Of a stretch of DNA of 64,000 nucleotides, positions 1 through 7,426 are shown one piece after another. Positions within the stretch are counted from its first letter, which is position 1. Every line of letters begins with the position of its first letter. The notes beneath the pieces are model-generated. The model ran no database searches. It was not told the DNA's origin and worked only from the letters and a program-made list of their open reading frames with translations. Position numbers and translations under genes: made by a program. Location of the stretch: NCBI RefSeq assembly GCF_009708175.1, contig NZ_WMBB01000010.1:297028-361027 (forward strand), given 5' to 3'. This DNA is from Nocardia aurantiaca (lineage in GTDB: Bacteria; Actinomycetota; Actinomycetes; Mycobacteriales; Mycobacteriaceae).

Positions 1-306
1 GCGGACGGTCTGCTGCAGGCCACCAGCCCGCATCTGCCGGCCGATCGCGGTGAGCAGCTGGCCGCGGTGACCGCCGGCCTGGCCAGCCTGTCCGCCGGCG
101 CCGCACAGCTTTTCGAGGGCGGCAAGGTGATGCAGTCGATCGTCGAGATGCAGCGCGGCTACCTGCTGGTCATGAGCGTCGGCAATGGCTCGCACCTGGC
201 GGTGCTGGCCAACAAGCAGCATGACATCGGCCGCATCGGCTACGAGATGGCCCTACTGGTCGACCGGGTCGGGTCCGTGGTCTCGGCCACCGCCCGCACT
301 GCCTAG
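1..306 (+). CDS. Roadblock/LC7 domain protein, CvnB-like (5' end outside window)
   Basis: The frame is open from base 1 to the TAG at 304-306, so the N-terminus lies upstream. The visible 101 residues have the alternating helix-strand pattern of roadblock/LC7 proteins, with a strand ending in YLLVMSVGNGSHLAVLA and a final helix after IGYEM. In actinobacterial conservons such a protein follows a sensor kinase (CvnA, expected upstream) and precedes a DUF742 protein and a small GTPase, which is the order found here. Its likely role is as a GTPase-activating or scaffold partner of the GTPase at 676-1371. The family call rests on pattern plus context. Confidence 0.85.
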   Translation, partial: ADGLLQATSPHLPADRGEQLAAVTAGLASLSAGAAQLFEGGKVMQSIVEMQRGYLLVMSVGNGSHLAVLANKQHDIGRIGYEMALLVDRVGSVVSATARTA

Positions 307-317
307 ATGAGCCGCTC

Positions 318-695
318 ATGACCAATCCCCTTGGCGGCGGCGGTAACCGGCCACCGACCACACGTGTTCGTCCCTACGCGCTGACCTCCGGCCGCACCGA
401 GCCGGCGGTGGATCTACCGCTCGAAGCGGTCGTCGAAACCCTGTCCTACACGGCCCATTTCGATTGGCCCGCCGGTGACGTGCGGACCGAGATCCTGCGG
501 CTGGGAACCGCGCGGCTCTCGGTCGCCGAGATCGCGGCGCACCTGGGCCGGCCGCTGGGCATGGTGCGGGTCGTCATCGGCGATCTCGTCATCGCCGGAA
601 CTCTGCGCGTGCATTCGACTTTGAGCGATCAGGCGACCTTCGACGAGCGCCGGTCCCTGATGGAGAGGACACTGCATGGACTCCGCGCCCTTTGA
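318..695 (+). CDS. DUF742 family protein, CvnC-like
   Basis: This 125-residue protein has a winged-helix-like core around residues 55-100 (LSVAEIAAHLGRPLGMVRVV followed by a short helix and strand), typical of DUF742 proteins of actinobacterial conservons. It starts 11 bases after the roadblock gene. Its last 20 bases overlap the start of the GTPase gene, so the three are almost certainly co-transcribed and translationally coupled. The role in the signalling complex is not established; the family is recognised mainly by its fixed place between roadblock and GTPase genes. An earlier ATG at 307 reads into a stop within four codons and was rejected. Confidence 0.85.
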   Translation: MTNPLGGGGNRPPTTRVRPYALTSGRTEPAVDLPLEAVVETLSYTAHFDWPAGDVRTEILRLGTARLSVAEIAAHLGRPLGMVRVVIGDLVIAGTLRVHSTLSDQATFDERRSLMERTLHGLRAL

Positions 696-1371
696 CGGCG
701 GAGGTTACCCCGGCGGCGCGCACGGGGCGCCGGCGTACACGACCGGGCAGTTCCCGAACCCGGCCCTGCAGTACCCGCCGCGACCGGGTGAGGAGTCGCG
801 CACGGCCTCGACCAAGATCGTCGTAGCGGGCGGATTCGGCGCCGGCAAGACGACCTTCGTCGGCGCTGTCTCGGAGATCGTGCCGCTGCGCACCGAGGCC
901 ATGGTGACCGGCTACTCGGATGGGGTCGACGACCTCGCCGCCACGCCGGGCAAGGAAACCACCACGGTGGCCATGGATTTCGGGCGCATCATCCTGCCCG
1001 GAAACCTGGTGCTGTACCTGTTCGGCACGCCCGGGCAGCGGCGATTCTGGTTCATGTGGGACGACCTGATCCGCGGCGCCATCGGCGCGGTGGTGCTCGT
1101 CGACACCCGGCGCATCGAGGACAGCTTCGCGGCCGTCGATTTCTTCGAGGCCAAGTCGCTGCCGTTCCTGATCGCGGTCAACCGCTTCCCGGACGCGCCG
1201 CGCTTCCCGGTCGCCGAACTGCGGGAGGCGCTCAGCGTGCGCGAGGGCGTGCCGATCGTGGACATCGACGCACGGGACCCGGTCGAGGTGCGCCGCGCGC
1301 TGGCCGCCGTCACCGAGTACGCGATCGAACGGCTGATGGCGGTGCAACGCGAAACCGCCCAGCGCGGTTAG
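676..1371 (+). CDS. Conservon small GTPase (ATP/GTP-binding protein), CvnD-like
   Basis: The protein has 231 residues. After a Gly/Pro-rich N-terminal stretch of about 45 residues come the G-protein motifs: P-loop GGFGAGKTT (residues 52-60), a DFG at 101-103, GTPGQ at 117-121 in the DxxG position, and NRF at 169-171 where NKxD would be. It lacks a lipidation cysteine at the C-terminus. It is the GTPase switch of a Cvn/Rar conservon. In Streptomyces, related systems link membrane sensing to development or secondary metabolism; the signal here is unknown. It follows DUF742 with a 20-base overlap. Confidence 0.88.
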   Translation: MDSAPFDGGGYPGGAHGAPAYTTGQFPNPALQYPPRPGEESRTASTKIVVAGGFGAGKTTFVGAVSEIVPLRTEAMVTGYSDGVDDLAATPGKETTTVAMDFGRIILPGNLVLYLFGTPGQRRFWFMWDDLIRGAIGAVVLVDTRRIEDSFAAVDFFEAKSLPFLIAVNRFPDAPRFPVAELREALSVREGVPIVDIDARDPVEVRRALAAVTEYAIERLMAVQRETAQRG

Positions 1372-1418
1372 CGGTTCGCCCACCCGGGGTCGGAGCTTAC
1401 GAAGACAGGGGTGTCTGG

Positions 1419-2252
1419 ATGATCTACTTCTCGATGGGTTACTGGGTCCTCGCGCTGGCATTGATCGTGTCGTTCGCGGGGGCGGCCTGCGGTCTGGCCT
1501 GCATCCGCCAGTCCACCAAGTCGGTGACCCAGCGGTTCCGCCTGGTGTGGCTGGTCGTGGCGGCGGTCTCCATCGGCGGCGTCGGCGTCGCGATGCCCAT
1601 CTTCGTATCGATGCTGGGCTTCGACGTGCGGGGCAGCCAGCTGCGCTACGACAACCTGTCCATCACTCTGTTCTCGGTGCTGTCGGCGGCCACGGTGCTG
1701 GTGGCGCTGCTCGTCAGCGGCAAGAAGGTGGTCTGGTGGCGGCTGCTGGTGGCGGCGGCCGTGATGGCCTTCGGCTTCGGTGACGTGCACCAGCTGCTGT
1801 TGGGCGCCATCCGGATTCAGGGCAGCGTGGAGCGCAGCCTGGTGTCCACGGTCGCGGTGTATGTGATCGCGTTCGTACTCTCGGCGCTGACCCTGTGGTT
1901 CAGCCTGTGGGTCGCGTCGGTGCCGATGGTGCTGTTCGGCGCTCTGCTGTACGCGATCATGGTGACCGGTATGCACTACGCCGGGCTGACCGGCCTGCAG
2001 GTGCACGTCGACCCCGCCGCGACCGCTCCGCACGGGAACATACTGTTCAACTTCTTCGTGCCGTTCTTCATCATCGGCACCCTGTCGCTGGCGATTCCGA
2101 TCACGGCCATCCTGGTCGCGCCGGACCGGCGCGAGGGGCGGGCGCCGACGGCGACCACCGATCCGCAGGTCGCGCATGGCACTTCGCTGCAGGCGGCCTC
2201 TCAGCAGGCGGCGGCGCAGCAGGGGCTGCGGCGGCCGGAATCGGTGCGCTAG
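1419..2252 (+). CDS. MHYT-type seven-helix membrane sensor with a degenerate motif
   Basis: This 277-residue protein has seven predicted membrane helices and three spaced repeats resembling the MHYT sensor domain. The third repeat keeps the motif as GMHYAGL (near residues 185-191). The second is reduced to DVHQ, and the first reads MPIFVSM where MHFxxM is expected, so one proposed metal-ligand His is gone. MHYT domains are thought to bind copper and sense gases; none of the usual output domains (GGDEF, EAL, kinase) is attached, only a Gln/Ala-rich tail. I chose ATG 1419, because the same frame further upstream overlaps the GTPase gene. It may report to the preceding conservon, which is inference from adjacency. 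Confidence 0.75.
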   Translation: MIYFSMGYWVLALALIVSFAGAACGLACIRQSTKSVTQRFRLVWLVVAAVSIGGVGVAMPIFVSMLGFDVRGSQLRYDNLSITLFSVLSAATVLVALLVSGKKVVWWRLLVAAAVMAFGFGDVHQLLLGAIRIQGSVERSLVSTVAVYVIAFVLSALTLWFSLWVASVPMVLFGALLYAIMVTGMHYAGLTGLQVHVDPAATAPHGNILFNFFVPFFIIGTLSLAIPITAILVAPDRREGRAPTATTDPQVAHGTSLQAASQQAAAQQGLRRPESVR

Positions 2253-2325
2253 CGCCGCCGACAGTCGCGGGTCACCATCCCGGGCCGGGTCGATGCCGAT
2301 CGACCCGGCTCGACTCGTCTCCGGA

Positions 2326-3126
2326 TCAGCCCGCGGCCGCGGGCATTTCGGCGGTGGTGGGATCGAGCAGGCCGAACAGTTCGCCCTGCGGCGCGGCCAT
2401 GATGGCCATCCGGCCGAACGGTCCGTCAGTGGCGGACATGAGAGCGGTCGCGCCCAGTTCCACGGCGCGCGTGAGGCCCGCGTCGATGCCCTCGAACTGG
2501 AACCAGGTCAGCCAGTAGGGCTGGGCCGGCGCCACGCCGTTGACGCTGTCGTCATTGATGCCGCCGACCGAATCGGTCCCGCCGGGCGGGGTGAAGGTGG
2601 CGTATCGCATGGCCTCGTCGTCGAATTCGGTGAAGGTGAAGCCGAAAACCTCGGCGTAGAAGGCCTTGGCGGCCTCGAAATCGCCGGTGTGCAAGTCGTT
2701 CCAGACGTACGCGCCGTGCTCGTTGTAGACGGCCGCGCCGTCGTGCGCGCGAGCCTCCCAGACCGCGAAGGGCGCGCCGGAGGCGTCGGCGGCCACGAAC
2801 ATGCGGCCGAACTCCATGACGTCGAAGGCGGGCACCAGCAGGCTGCCGCCCGCCGCCGTCACCTGTTCGGCGCTCTTGTCGGCATCGGCCACCGCGAAAT
2901 ACGTGGTCCACGCCGACGGCACCCCGGACTCCGGCTTGGGCCCGATGCCCGCCACCGCCTGCCCGTCCCGCAGTGCCATGAGGTAGCCCCCGGCGTCCTC
3001 ATCGCCACCCTGCATGTCCCAGCCGAACAGTTCGGCGTAGAACTCACCGGCCTTGGCCGGATCGTCGACCTGACAATCGACCCAACACGGTGTTCCCGGC
3101 GGCCAGGCCTCGTTGCGTACAGGCAT
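2326..3126 (-). CDS. Two-domain VOC (glyoxalase/bleomycin-resistance fold) protein
   Basis: The 266-residue protein carries two tandem VOC modules. The first begins at GTPCWVDCQVDDPAKAGEFY (residues 11-30) and the second near WNDLHTGDFEAAKAFYAEVF (about 142-161). Length and layout resemble M. tuberculosis Rv0577 (Cfp30B/TB27.3), a secreted or surface-associated VOC antigen, but no signal peptide is visible here. The metal-ligand pattern is not clear enough to assign a substrate. It is transcribed against the flanking genes as a single unit. Confidence 0.85.
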   Translation of the reverse strand: MPVRNEAWPPGTPCWVDCQVDDPAKAGEFYAELFGWDMQGGDEDAGGYLMALRDGQAVAGIGPKPESGVPSAWTTYFAVADADKSAEQVTAAGGSLLVPAFDVMEFGRMFVAADASGAPFAVWEARAHDGAAVYNEHGAYVWNDLHTGDFEAAKAFYAEVFGFTFTEFDDEAMRYATFTPPGGTDSVGGINDDSVNGVAPAQPYWLTWFQFEGIDAGLTRAVELGATALMSATDGPFGRMAIMAAPQGELFGLLDPTTAEMPAAAG

Positions 3127-3208
3127 CGGTCATCTCCGTTCCTCGATATCAGTGACGCACCTCACAAAGCGCCCCCAGTCAACCACTCTCGCTCGATCAT
3201 CGGGGTGG

Positions 3209-3327
3209 TTCGCGGCGCAAGCGTGGCAGGCGGAGCGCTCGTTCCGGACGACGCGGCGGGGAGCCGAGCGCGGGAGGCGAGCACGAGACCTCCAGGCCGC
3301 GAACCCGCCCGGAGCGAAGCCGAGGGC
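3209..3327. repeat. GC-rich dispersed repeat, copy 1
   Basis: This 119-base segment starts TTCGCGGC...GGCGGAGCGCT and ends GCGAACCCGCCCGGAGCGAA followed by GCCGAGGGC. The same ends recur at 18971-19160 and 19178-19330. It lies between the divergently transcribed VOC and DUF1906 genes and has no convincing coding content. It is probably a dispersed intergenic repeat of the species; the mechanism of spread is not evident. Confidence 0.6.
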
Positions 3328-3378
3328 AAAATGGGCAGAGCCGCACATCGGGCTGTCACTCGAATTACAGTGAGAGGC

Positions 3379-4407
3379 ATGCATTTCGGGCTGGACTACG
3401 CCGCAGGTCGGCCCGCCCCCAGTGCCATCAGGAATGCCGGATACGACTTCGTCATCCGCTATCTGTCCGACGGCGGACCCGCCATGCCGGGCAAGCTCCT
3501 GACCCCCGCCGAAGCGGACGACTTGCGCGCACACGGCATTTCCATCGTTTCCAACTGGGAGACCACCGCCGCCCGCATGCTCGACGGCTACGGCGCGGGC
3601 GTGACCGACGCGCGCGCCGCCTTGGCCCAGGTGCTGCGCTGCGGCGGGCGAACCGATCGGCCCATCTACTTCTCCGCCGATTTCGACGCCACCCCGCAGC
3701 AGCAGGTATCCATCGATGCCTACCTGGACGGCGCGGCCAGCGTCATCGGACGCGTGAATGTCGGGATCTACGGCGGATATTGGCCGGTGAGCCGAGCGCT
3801 GGACGGCGGGACCGCGACCTGGGCGTGGCAGACGGTCGCGTGGTCGGGCGGGAAGGCGGATCCGCGGATCGCGATCTTCCAGACCGGCGAGCAGGTGACG
3901 GTCGACGGCATCCAATGCGATGTGAACCAAACCGATAGAACCGATTTCGGGCAGTGGGATGCGGAAACGGAGGAACCCGACTTGACACCCGAACAGGACG
4001 CGGTATTGCGGGACGTCCAGACCCAACTGCGCGGCCCCGGTCTCAATGGCTGGCCGCAACTGGGCACCGACGCCCAGGGCCGCAACCGGACGGTGGTGGA
4101 TGGGCTGGCGGCGGCGCTCAACCAGATCGACGAACTGCGTACCGAGATCAGTGATCTGGAGGCCACGACGGCCGAACTGAAGGACGAGGTGGCGCGGCTG
4201 TCCGGCCAGCATCACTGGCCGTTCCCCTTCTCCCTGGTGGAGGGTCCGGCCACGGCGATCGCCGATCAGCTGGCGAGGCTGGAGCAGTTGCTGCCCGGTG
4301 TGCCGCTGCCCGGCTGGGGTACCGGACCTAACGGTCATTCGGGCAAAACGGCCGAGGCTGAACATGCTCCGGCTGGGAATCTGCCGAAAGCCGTATCCGA
4401 CAGCTGA
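3379..4407 (+). CDS. DUF1906 (glycoside-hydrolase-like) protein with C-terminal coiled coil
   Basis: The 342-residue protein opens with a DUF1906 domain (about 1-200). Landmarks are the start MHFGLDYAAGRP, IRYLSDGG near residue 27, IYFSADFD near 95 and GVYGG-like GIYGGYW near 132, a TIM-barrel family related to GH25 lysozymes and found in secreted actinobacterial proteins and mycobacteriophage lysins. Residues 240-275 form a heptad-like coiled coil (LNQIDELRTEISDLEATTAE). No signal peptide is present, so export is uncertain. ATG 3379 is preferred; an in-frame GTG three codons earlier at 3370 is possible. No holin or other phage gene is adjacent, so this looks like a chromosomal gene. Confidence 0.8.
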   Translation: MHFGLDYAAGRPAPSAIRNAGYDFVIRYLSDGGPAMPGKLLTPAEADDLRAHGISIVSNWETTAARMLDGYGAGVTDARAALAQVLRCGGRTDRPIYFSADFDATPQQQVSIDAYLDGAASVIGRVNVGIYGGYWPVSRALDGGTATWAWQTVAWSGGKADPRIAIFQTGEQVTVDGIQCDVNQTDRTDFGQWDAETEEPDLTPEQDAVLRDVQTQLRGPGLNGWPQLGTDAQGRNRTVVDGLAAALNQIDELRTEISDLEATTAELKDEVARLSGQHHWPFPFSLVEGPATAIADQLARLEQLLPGVPLPGWGTGPNGHSGKTAEAEHAPAGNLPKAVSDS

Positions 4408-4472
4408 ATTGGTCGATTTGTCGGATTTTCTCCACGGAAATCGGGCCCGAACCGGCCCTGAAGTGGCGATGA

Positions 4473-4502
4473 GCGGGTTCTTCTGTAATCAGAAGAACCC
4501 GC
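4473..4502. terminator. Strong hairpin after the DUF1906 gene
   Basis: A perfect 13-bp stem, GCGGGTTCTTCTG against CAGAAGAACCCGC, closes a TAAT loop. It lies 65 bases after the DUF1906 stop. There is no T tract, as is common for actinobacterial terminators. Confidence 0.75.
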
Positions 4503-4798
4503 CCTCAACGCATGAGAATACCGTCACTCGGCCACGAGTTCACAACTTTGGGAAGACTTTTTCGCACGCACAAGAAGACCGGACAATCGGTACGCGCTAT
4601 CGCGACGACTGCGCAGTTCGATGGTGACCCAATCACTGCGCCGCCATCGTCGGCTGAGTCCGGATCTTGCTCTACGCGCAGCTACTCCAGCCCCGCGGCA
4701 TCAAGGCCATCGCCGACCTTGGCGACACCGAGCACTTCCGCCCTGCGGCCCTGGAAGACCACGGATGGCGGCCGGGGTGGATGCCCTGTTTCATCGCT

Positions 4799-4923
4799 TC
4801 ACCTTTCATGGTCGCGAGTGGCCACGTCCCCGCCGACGGGAGCGGATCGGGTTGTGTCGCAGAGTCCTTCGTAGTGATCGCCCAACGGGTCGGTCCACCG
4901 CGCGACCCACTCCGCGCGAAACG
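4799..4923 (-). pseudogene. Possible C-terminal remnant of a CobW-type zinc metallochaperone
   Basis: On the minus strand a short frame reads RAEWVARWTDPLGDHYEGLC (codons near 4859-4918). This resembles the C-terminal AEW..Y.DPFGEWHE signature of CobW/ZagA-type GTPases that sit beside zinc-independent ribosomal-protein genes in actinobacteria. No P-loop or zinc-binding CxCC motif can be found upstream, and only about 150 bases separate the fragment from the first Zur-like box. The rest of 4503-5058 has no gene I can support. The call is tentative and based on one short match plus context. Confidence 0.3.
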
Positions 4924-5058
4924 CACTTGCCGCGGTTCGCCCTCGTCGCCCAGCGCAGTGCGTGGCGAATCTCGTCCGGCCTCGGCGTCGGCGCGCAGCC
5001 GGGGAGCCCGCGAGAACGAGCACGGCCTCGCGTCGAGACCGCACCCACGACCGGCTCT

Positions 5059-5073
5059 CGACAATGATTTTCA
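5059..5073. promoter_or_regulatory. Zur-like operator 1
   Basis: Read on the minus strand this is TGAAAATCATTGTCG, matching 13 of 15 positions of the actinobacterial Zur consensus TGAAAATCATTTTCA (as I remember it). It lies 99 bases before the L28 pseudogene start and would also face a divergent minus-strand gene. Confidence 0.6.
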
Positions 5074-5112
5074 ATTACCGGTGCCCGCGGGTACCCTGAA
5101 ACAAGTCGTTGT

Positions 5113-5127
5113 CGAAAACGATTGTCA
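5113..5127. promoter_or_regulatory. Zur-like operator 2
   Basis: CGAAAACGATTGTCA matches the Zur consensus at 11 of 15 positions. Its centre is 54 bases, about five helical turns, from that of the first box, and it lies 30 bases upstream of the L28 pseudogene ATG. Paired sites in phase would suit cooperative repression by zinc-loaded Zur. Confidence 0.5.
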
Positions 5128-5157
5128 TCATCGTCCAACACTGGAAGGGAGTGGCCC

Positions 5158-5455
5158 ATGTCGGCGATCCGCCAGGTCAGCGGTCGCAAGCCGGGCTTCG
5201 GCAAGTTCGTACCGCAGAGCACGAACGAGTCGTGCCGCTGGGCCGAGCCGCACGCGGAATCGAAAGAAACCCGCAAACCGGGCAGCACTGACGCCGAGCC
5301 GGCGGCCGTGCAGGCCGTCCTGCGGAAACTGCCCCGGGATGCCGGTCCGGTACGATTGCGCGATCGGGACGTCGCGGACGGACGCCCGCGTGGTCATCTC
5401 CGGAAATTCGGTCCATCGGGGAGAACTGCCCGGTGTGCACAAATCGAGCTGGTAA
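5158..5455 (+). pseudogene. Chimeric remnant: 5' end of C-minus L28 gene joined to 3' part of C-minus S14 gene
   Basis: The frame from ATG 5158 begins MSAIRQVSGRKPGFGKFV, the N-terminus of ribosomal protein L28 (RpmB2 type). Similarity fades near CRW (about 5240). From about 5280 the same frame reads as the second half of zinc-independent S14 (RpsN2): LPRDAGPVRLRDRDVADGRP, then RGHLRKFG. It then runs out of frame; the true S14 end, HRGELPGVHKSSW and a stop, is in the next frame up to 5455, with about ten codons (29 bases) missing between. An L33 gene normally lies between L28 and S14, so a deletion fused rpmB2 to rpsN2 and a second one shifted the frame. No functional product is expected. Confidence 0.8.
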
Positions 5456-5488
5456 GCATCCACGATTCGTGAGTAAGGAACCACTGAC

Positions 5489-5743
5489 ATGGCAGTGAAG
5501 CGAGCACCATCGAAGAAGGCCCGTGCCGAGCAGGCCCGTCGGCCGAAGAAGAACCCGTTGATCGCCGCCGGCGTCGAGACCGTCGACTACAAGGACGTGA
5601 ACCTGCTCCGCACGTTCATCTCCGACCGCGGCAAGATCCGCAGCCGCCGGGTCACCGGCCTGACCCCCCAGCAGCAGCGCCAGGTCGCCGTCGCCGTCAA
5701 GAACGCCCGCGAGATGGCATTGCTGCCTTTCACGAGCCGGTAG
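5489..5743 (+). CDS. rpsR: Ribosomal protein S18, cysteine-free (zinc-independent) paralogue
   Basis: The 84-residue protein matches the S18 family over VDYKDVNLLRTFISDRGKIR and the conserved QQQRQVAVAVKNAREMALLPF. It has no cysteine, so it is the C-minus form (rpsR2 in M. tuberculosis), which replaces the zinc-binding S18 when zinc is scarce. AAGGA lies 9 bases before the ATG. It is the only intact gene left of the usual rpmB2-rpmG2-rpsN2-rpsR2 operon and is 33 bases downstream of the S14 remnant, so it should still be under the two upstream Zur-like boxes. The primary, zinc-type S18 gene would be elsewhere. Confidence 0.93.
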   Translation: MAVKRAPSKKARAEQARRPKKNPLIAAGVETVDYKDVNLLRTFISDRGKIRSRRVTGLTPQQQRQVAVAVKNAREMALLPFTSR

Positions 5744-5829
5744 CTCGCGACCCACAGGCCGAAAACCCGAGAGCTGGAACAACTCTCGCGACACTCACGG
5801 GCGAGCCCCCGACCCCCATGAACAACACC

Positions 5830-5861
5830 GGAAGCCCCGCGCCGAATCGGCCGGGGCTTCC
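5830..5861. terminator. Hairpin after rpsR
   Basis: GGAAGCCCC (5830-5838) pairs with GGGGCTTCC (5853-5861), with a smaller GCCGA/TCGGC helix nested inside. It is 86 bases after the rpsR stop. Confidence 0.75.
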
Positions 5862-5898
5862 CCCGTCGTCGGCTCGGATATCGGGCCACCATGGACCC

Positions 5899-6104
5899 GA
5901 GGCCACCATCGGCTCAGGACCCTTCGGGACTCAGGACCTCCAGTGACAGCTGGGAGTTCATTCGATTCGAGACCTACGTCAGCTCAGAGCCTCGAGGGAC
6001 TCAGGCGCCCACTCACAGCTGCGAATTCGACTCGAGAACTCCATCGGCTCAGAGCCTTTACGGATTCAGCCCTTGTGGTGGCGGCGCGAGTTCATTCGCC
6101 CACT
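5899..6104. repeat. Three imperfect tandem copies of a 65-70 base unit
   Basis: The block TCGGCTCAGGACC...GGGACTCAGG...CAGCTG...GAGTTCATTCGA recurs with starts near 5899, 5969 and 6034 (the shared TC(A/G)GCTCAG(A/G) is at 5909, 5979 and 6044). Copies differ by substitutions and small indels. All frames look non-coding. It fills the interval between the rpsR terminator and the terminator shared with the convergent lectin gene. Confidence 0.6.
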
Positions 6105-6105
6105 C

Positions 6106-6143
6106 ATGAGGCCCCCGCGTGCATTTGCACTCGGGGGCCTCAT
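6106..6143. terminator. Bidirectional hairpin between rpsR and the lectin-LysM gene
   Basis: ATGAGGCCCCCG (6106-6117) pairs with CGGGGGCCTCAT (6132-6143); the loop contains a nested GTGCA/TGCAC helix. It lies 28 bases beyond the stop of the convergent gene at 6172. Confidence 0.8.
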
Positions 6144-6171
6144 ATCTCGCGAACGCCGGCAGGGCCGCGCC

Positions 6172-6735
6172 TTACGGGATGGTCAGAACCTGGCCCGGCT
6201 GGATGAGGTCCGGGTTGTCGATGCCGCTGGCGTCGGCGATCTCCTGGTAGCGGTTGCCGTCGCCGTAGAAGCGCTCGGCGATGGCCCACAGGGTGTCACC
6301 CGGCTCCACGGTGTAGGTCTGGGCGGCGGGCGGCGGCGGGGGGACGTCCTCGACGACCGCGGCGGCCTGGGCATGGACCGGCTCCGGCGCCGGCAGCGGG
6401 TTGTCGGTGTTGGTGCCCGAGGACCACAGGGCGCCACCGTCCGTGCCGTACAGCACGACATTGCGGTCGGCCTGCACGACCAGGCGGTCCGCGCTCTTAC
6501 CATTGGTCTCGGTGGACCAGGCGGCGCCGTCCTCTTTGTAGAGAACGAAGTTGCCGTCGTCTTGCAGCGTGGCCCGAACGACACCCTGGCCATTGGTGCC
6601 GGCGGCCCACACGACATTGCCGCTCGGTTCGGACAGCACCAGGTTGCCATCATCTTGCAGAGTCAGGGTGTAGGCACCGCCTTGCAGCGCCTCTCCACGA
6701 CCGAGTTCTTCGCCGACCTTCAACGAGTCGCCCAC
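6172..6735 (-). CDS. Bulb-type mannose lectin fused to a C-terminal LysM domain
   Basis: The 187-residue protein has a beta-prism II lectin domain (about 1-112) with three repeats of the mannose-binding motif QxDxNxVxY: LQDDGNLVL (third position Tyr missing), LQDDGNFVLY and VQADRNVVLY. A Pro-rich linker (about 114-136) leads to a LysM peptidoglycan-binding domain (YTVEPGDTLWAIAERFYGDG to the end). There is no signal peptide or membrane helix, so reaching the wall would need a non-Sec route. A lectin of the same two-domain design has been described in Mycobacterium smegmatis, to my memory. The first repeat lacks the Tyr and may be inactive. Confidence 0.9.
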   Translation of the reverse strand: MGDSLKVGEELGRGEALQGGAYTLTLQDDGNLVLSEPSGNVVWAAGTNGQGVVRATLQDDGNFVLYKEDGAAWSTETNGKSADRLVVQADRNVVLYGTDGGALWSSGTNTDNPLPAPEPVHAQAAAVVEDVPPPPPAAQTYTVEPGDTLWAIAERFYGDGNRYQEIADASGIDNPDLIQPGQVLTIP

Positions 6736-6950
6736 GGTGCGTCCTTTCGGGGGTGGTGATCATGAGATAAGCCGATGGCGCGGAACTGCATTCGCACATC
6801 TGGCACGACACTACCGAGCCGGTGCCGGTCACCGCACGGTTACGCGCCGGTTCTGCGAAGATTTCGGCGTGTCTTCGCCAGATATTCGCCAGCGGGTCGA
6901 ACCCGGCACGCGGAACCGGGCGCACGGTCGCGGACACTAGGGTGTCAGCC

Positions 6951-7412
6951 ATGTACGGGACACGGGGACGCCGCCTGATCGCTGCCACCGCAGCCACCCT
7001 CATCGGGCTCACCATCAGCGCGTGCGGAAGCACGGAAAGCACTGGCGACCAATCGAAGACCAGCGCCGCGGCGACCAGCACGAAGACCACGCCCACCGAG
7101 GCACCCAACGGACAGATCGGTCGCGCTTTCACGCCGGATCCGAGTATCGTCGGCCCGCACGGCATCTCGTTCGACAGCTGGACCCGCCTCGCCCCGGATA
7201 AGATCGCGGTCAACTTCCAGACCGGCTCCCCCGAGTGCTACGGGGTGGACGTCAGCGTCACCGAGACCTCCTCGACCGTCACCGTAGACCTGAAGTCCGG
7301 CACCCTGCCCGATGCCGTCGGCAAGATGTGCACCATGATCGCTGTCTTCGGCACCCTCGAGATCCAGTTGAAGACTCCGCTCGGTGATCGAAAGGTACTG
7401 AGCGCCAATTAG
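6951..7412 (+). CDS. Small secreted lipoprotein of unknown function
   Basis: The 153-residue protein has an Arg-containing N-terminus, a short hydrophobic stretch and the lipobox TISAC with Cys25, so it should be exported and lipidated. A Ser/Thr-rich linker (26-60) precedes a compact domain of about 90 residues with two cysteines (SPECYG and GKMCTM) that could form a disulphide. I do not recognise the domain. ATG 6951 is preferred because the same frame further upstream would put Arg-rich sequence in front of the signal peptide. Confidence 0.75.
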   Translation: MYGTRGRRLIAATAATLIGLTISACGSTESTGDQSKTSAAATSTKTTPTEAPNGQIGRAFTPDPSIVGPHGISFDSWTRLAPDKIAVNFQTGSPECYGVDVSVTETSSTVTVDLKSGTLPDAVGKMCTMIAVFGTLEIQLKTPLGDRKVLSAN

Positions 7413-7426
7413 TCCCGTGAACGCGG

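Noticed and set aside
2176..3378. Long plus-strand open frame running into the DUF1906 gene
   Set aside because: It is antisense to the VOC gene, has Gly/Arg-rich content and no conserved motif; the DUF1906 domain starts at 3379.
3379..4407. DUF1906 gene as part of a prophage lysis module
   Set aside because: No holin, tail or integrase gene lies nearby, and the terminator and flanks look chromosomal.
4667..5455. Open frame of 262 codons as a single real gene
   Set aside because: Its last residues are the out-of-frame S14 tail, and the rest crosses the L28 and Zur sites with no consistent family signal.
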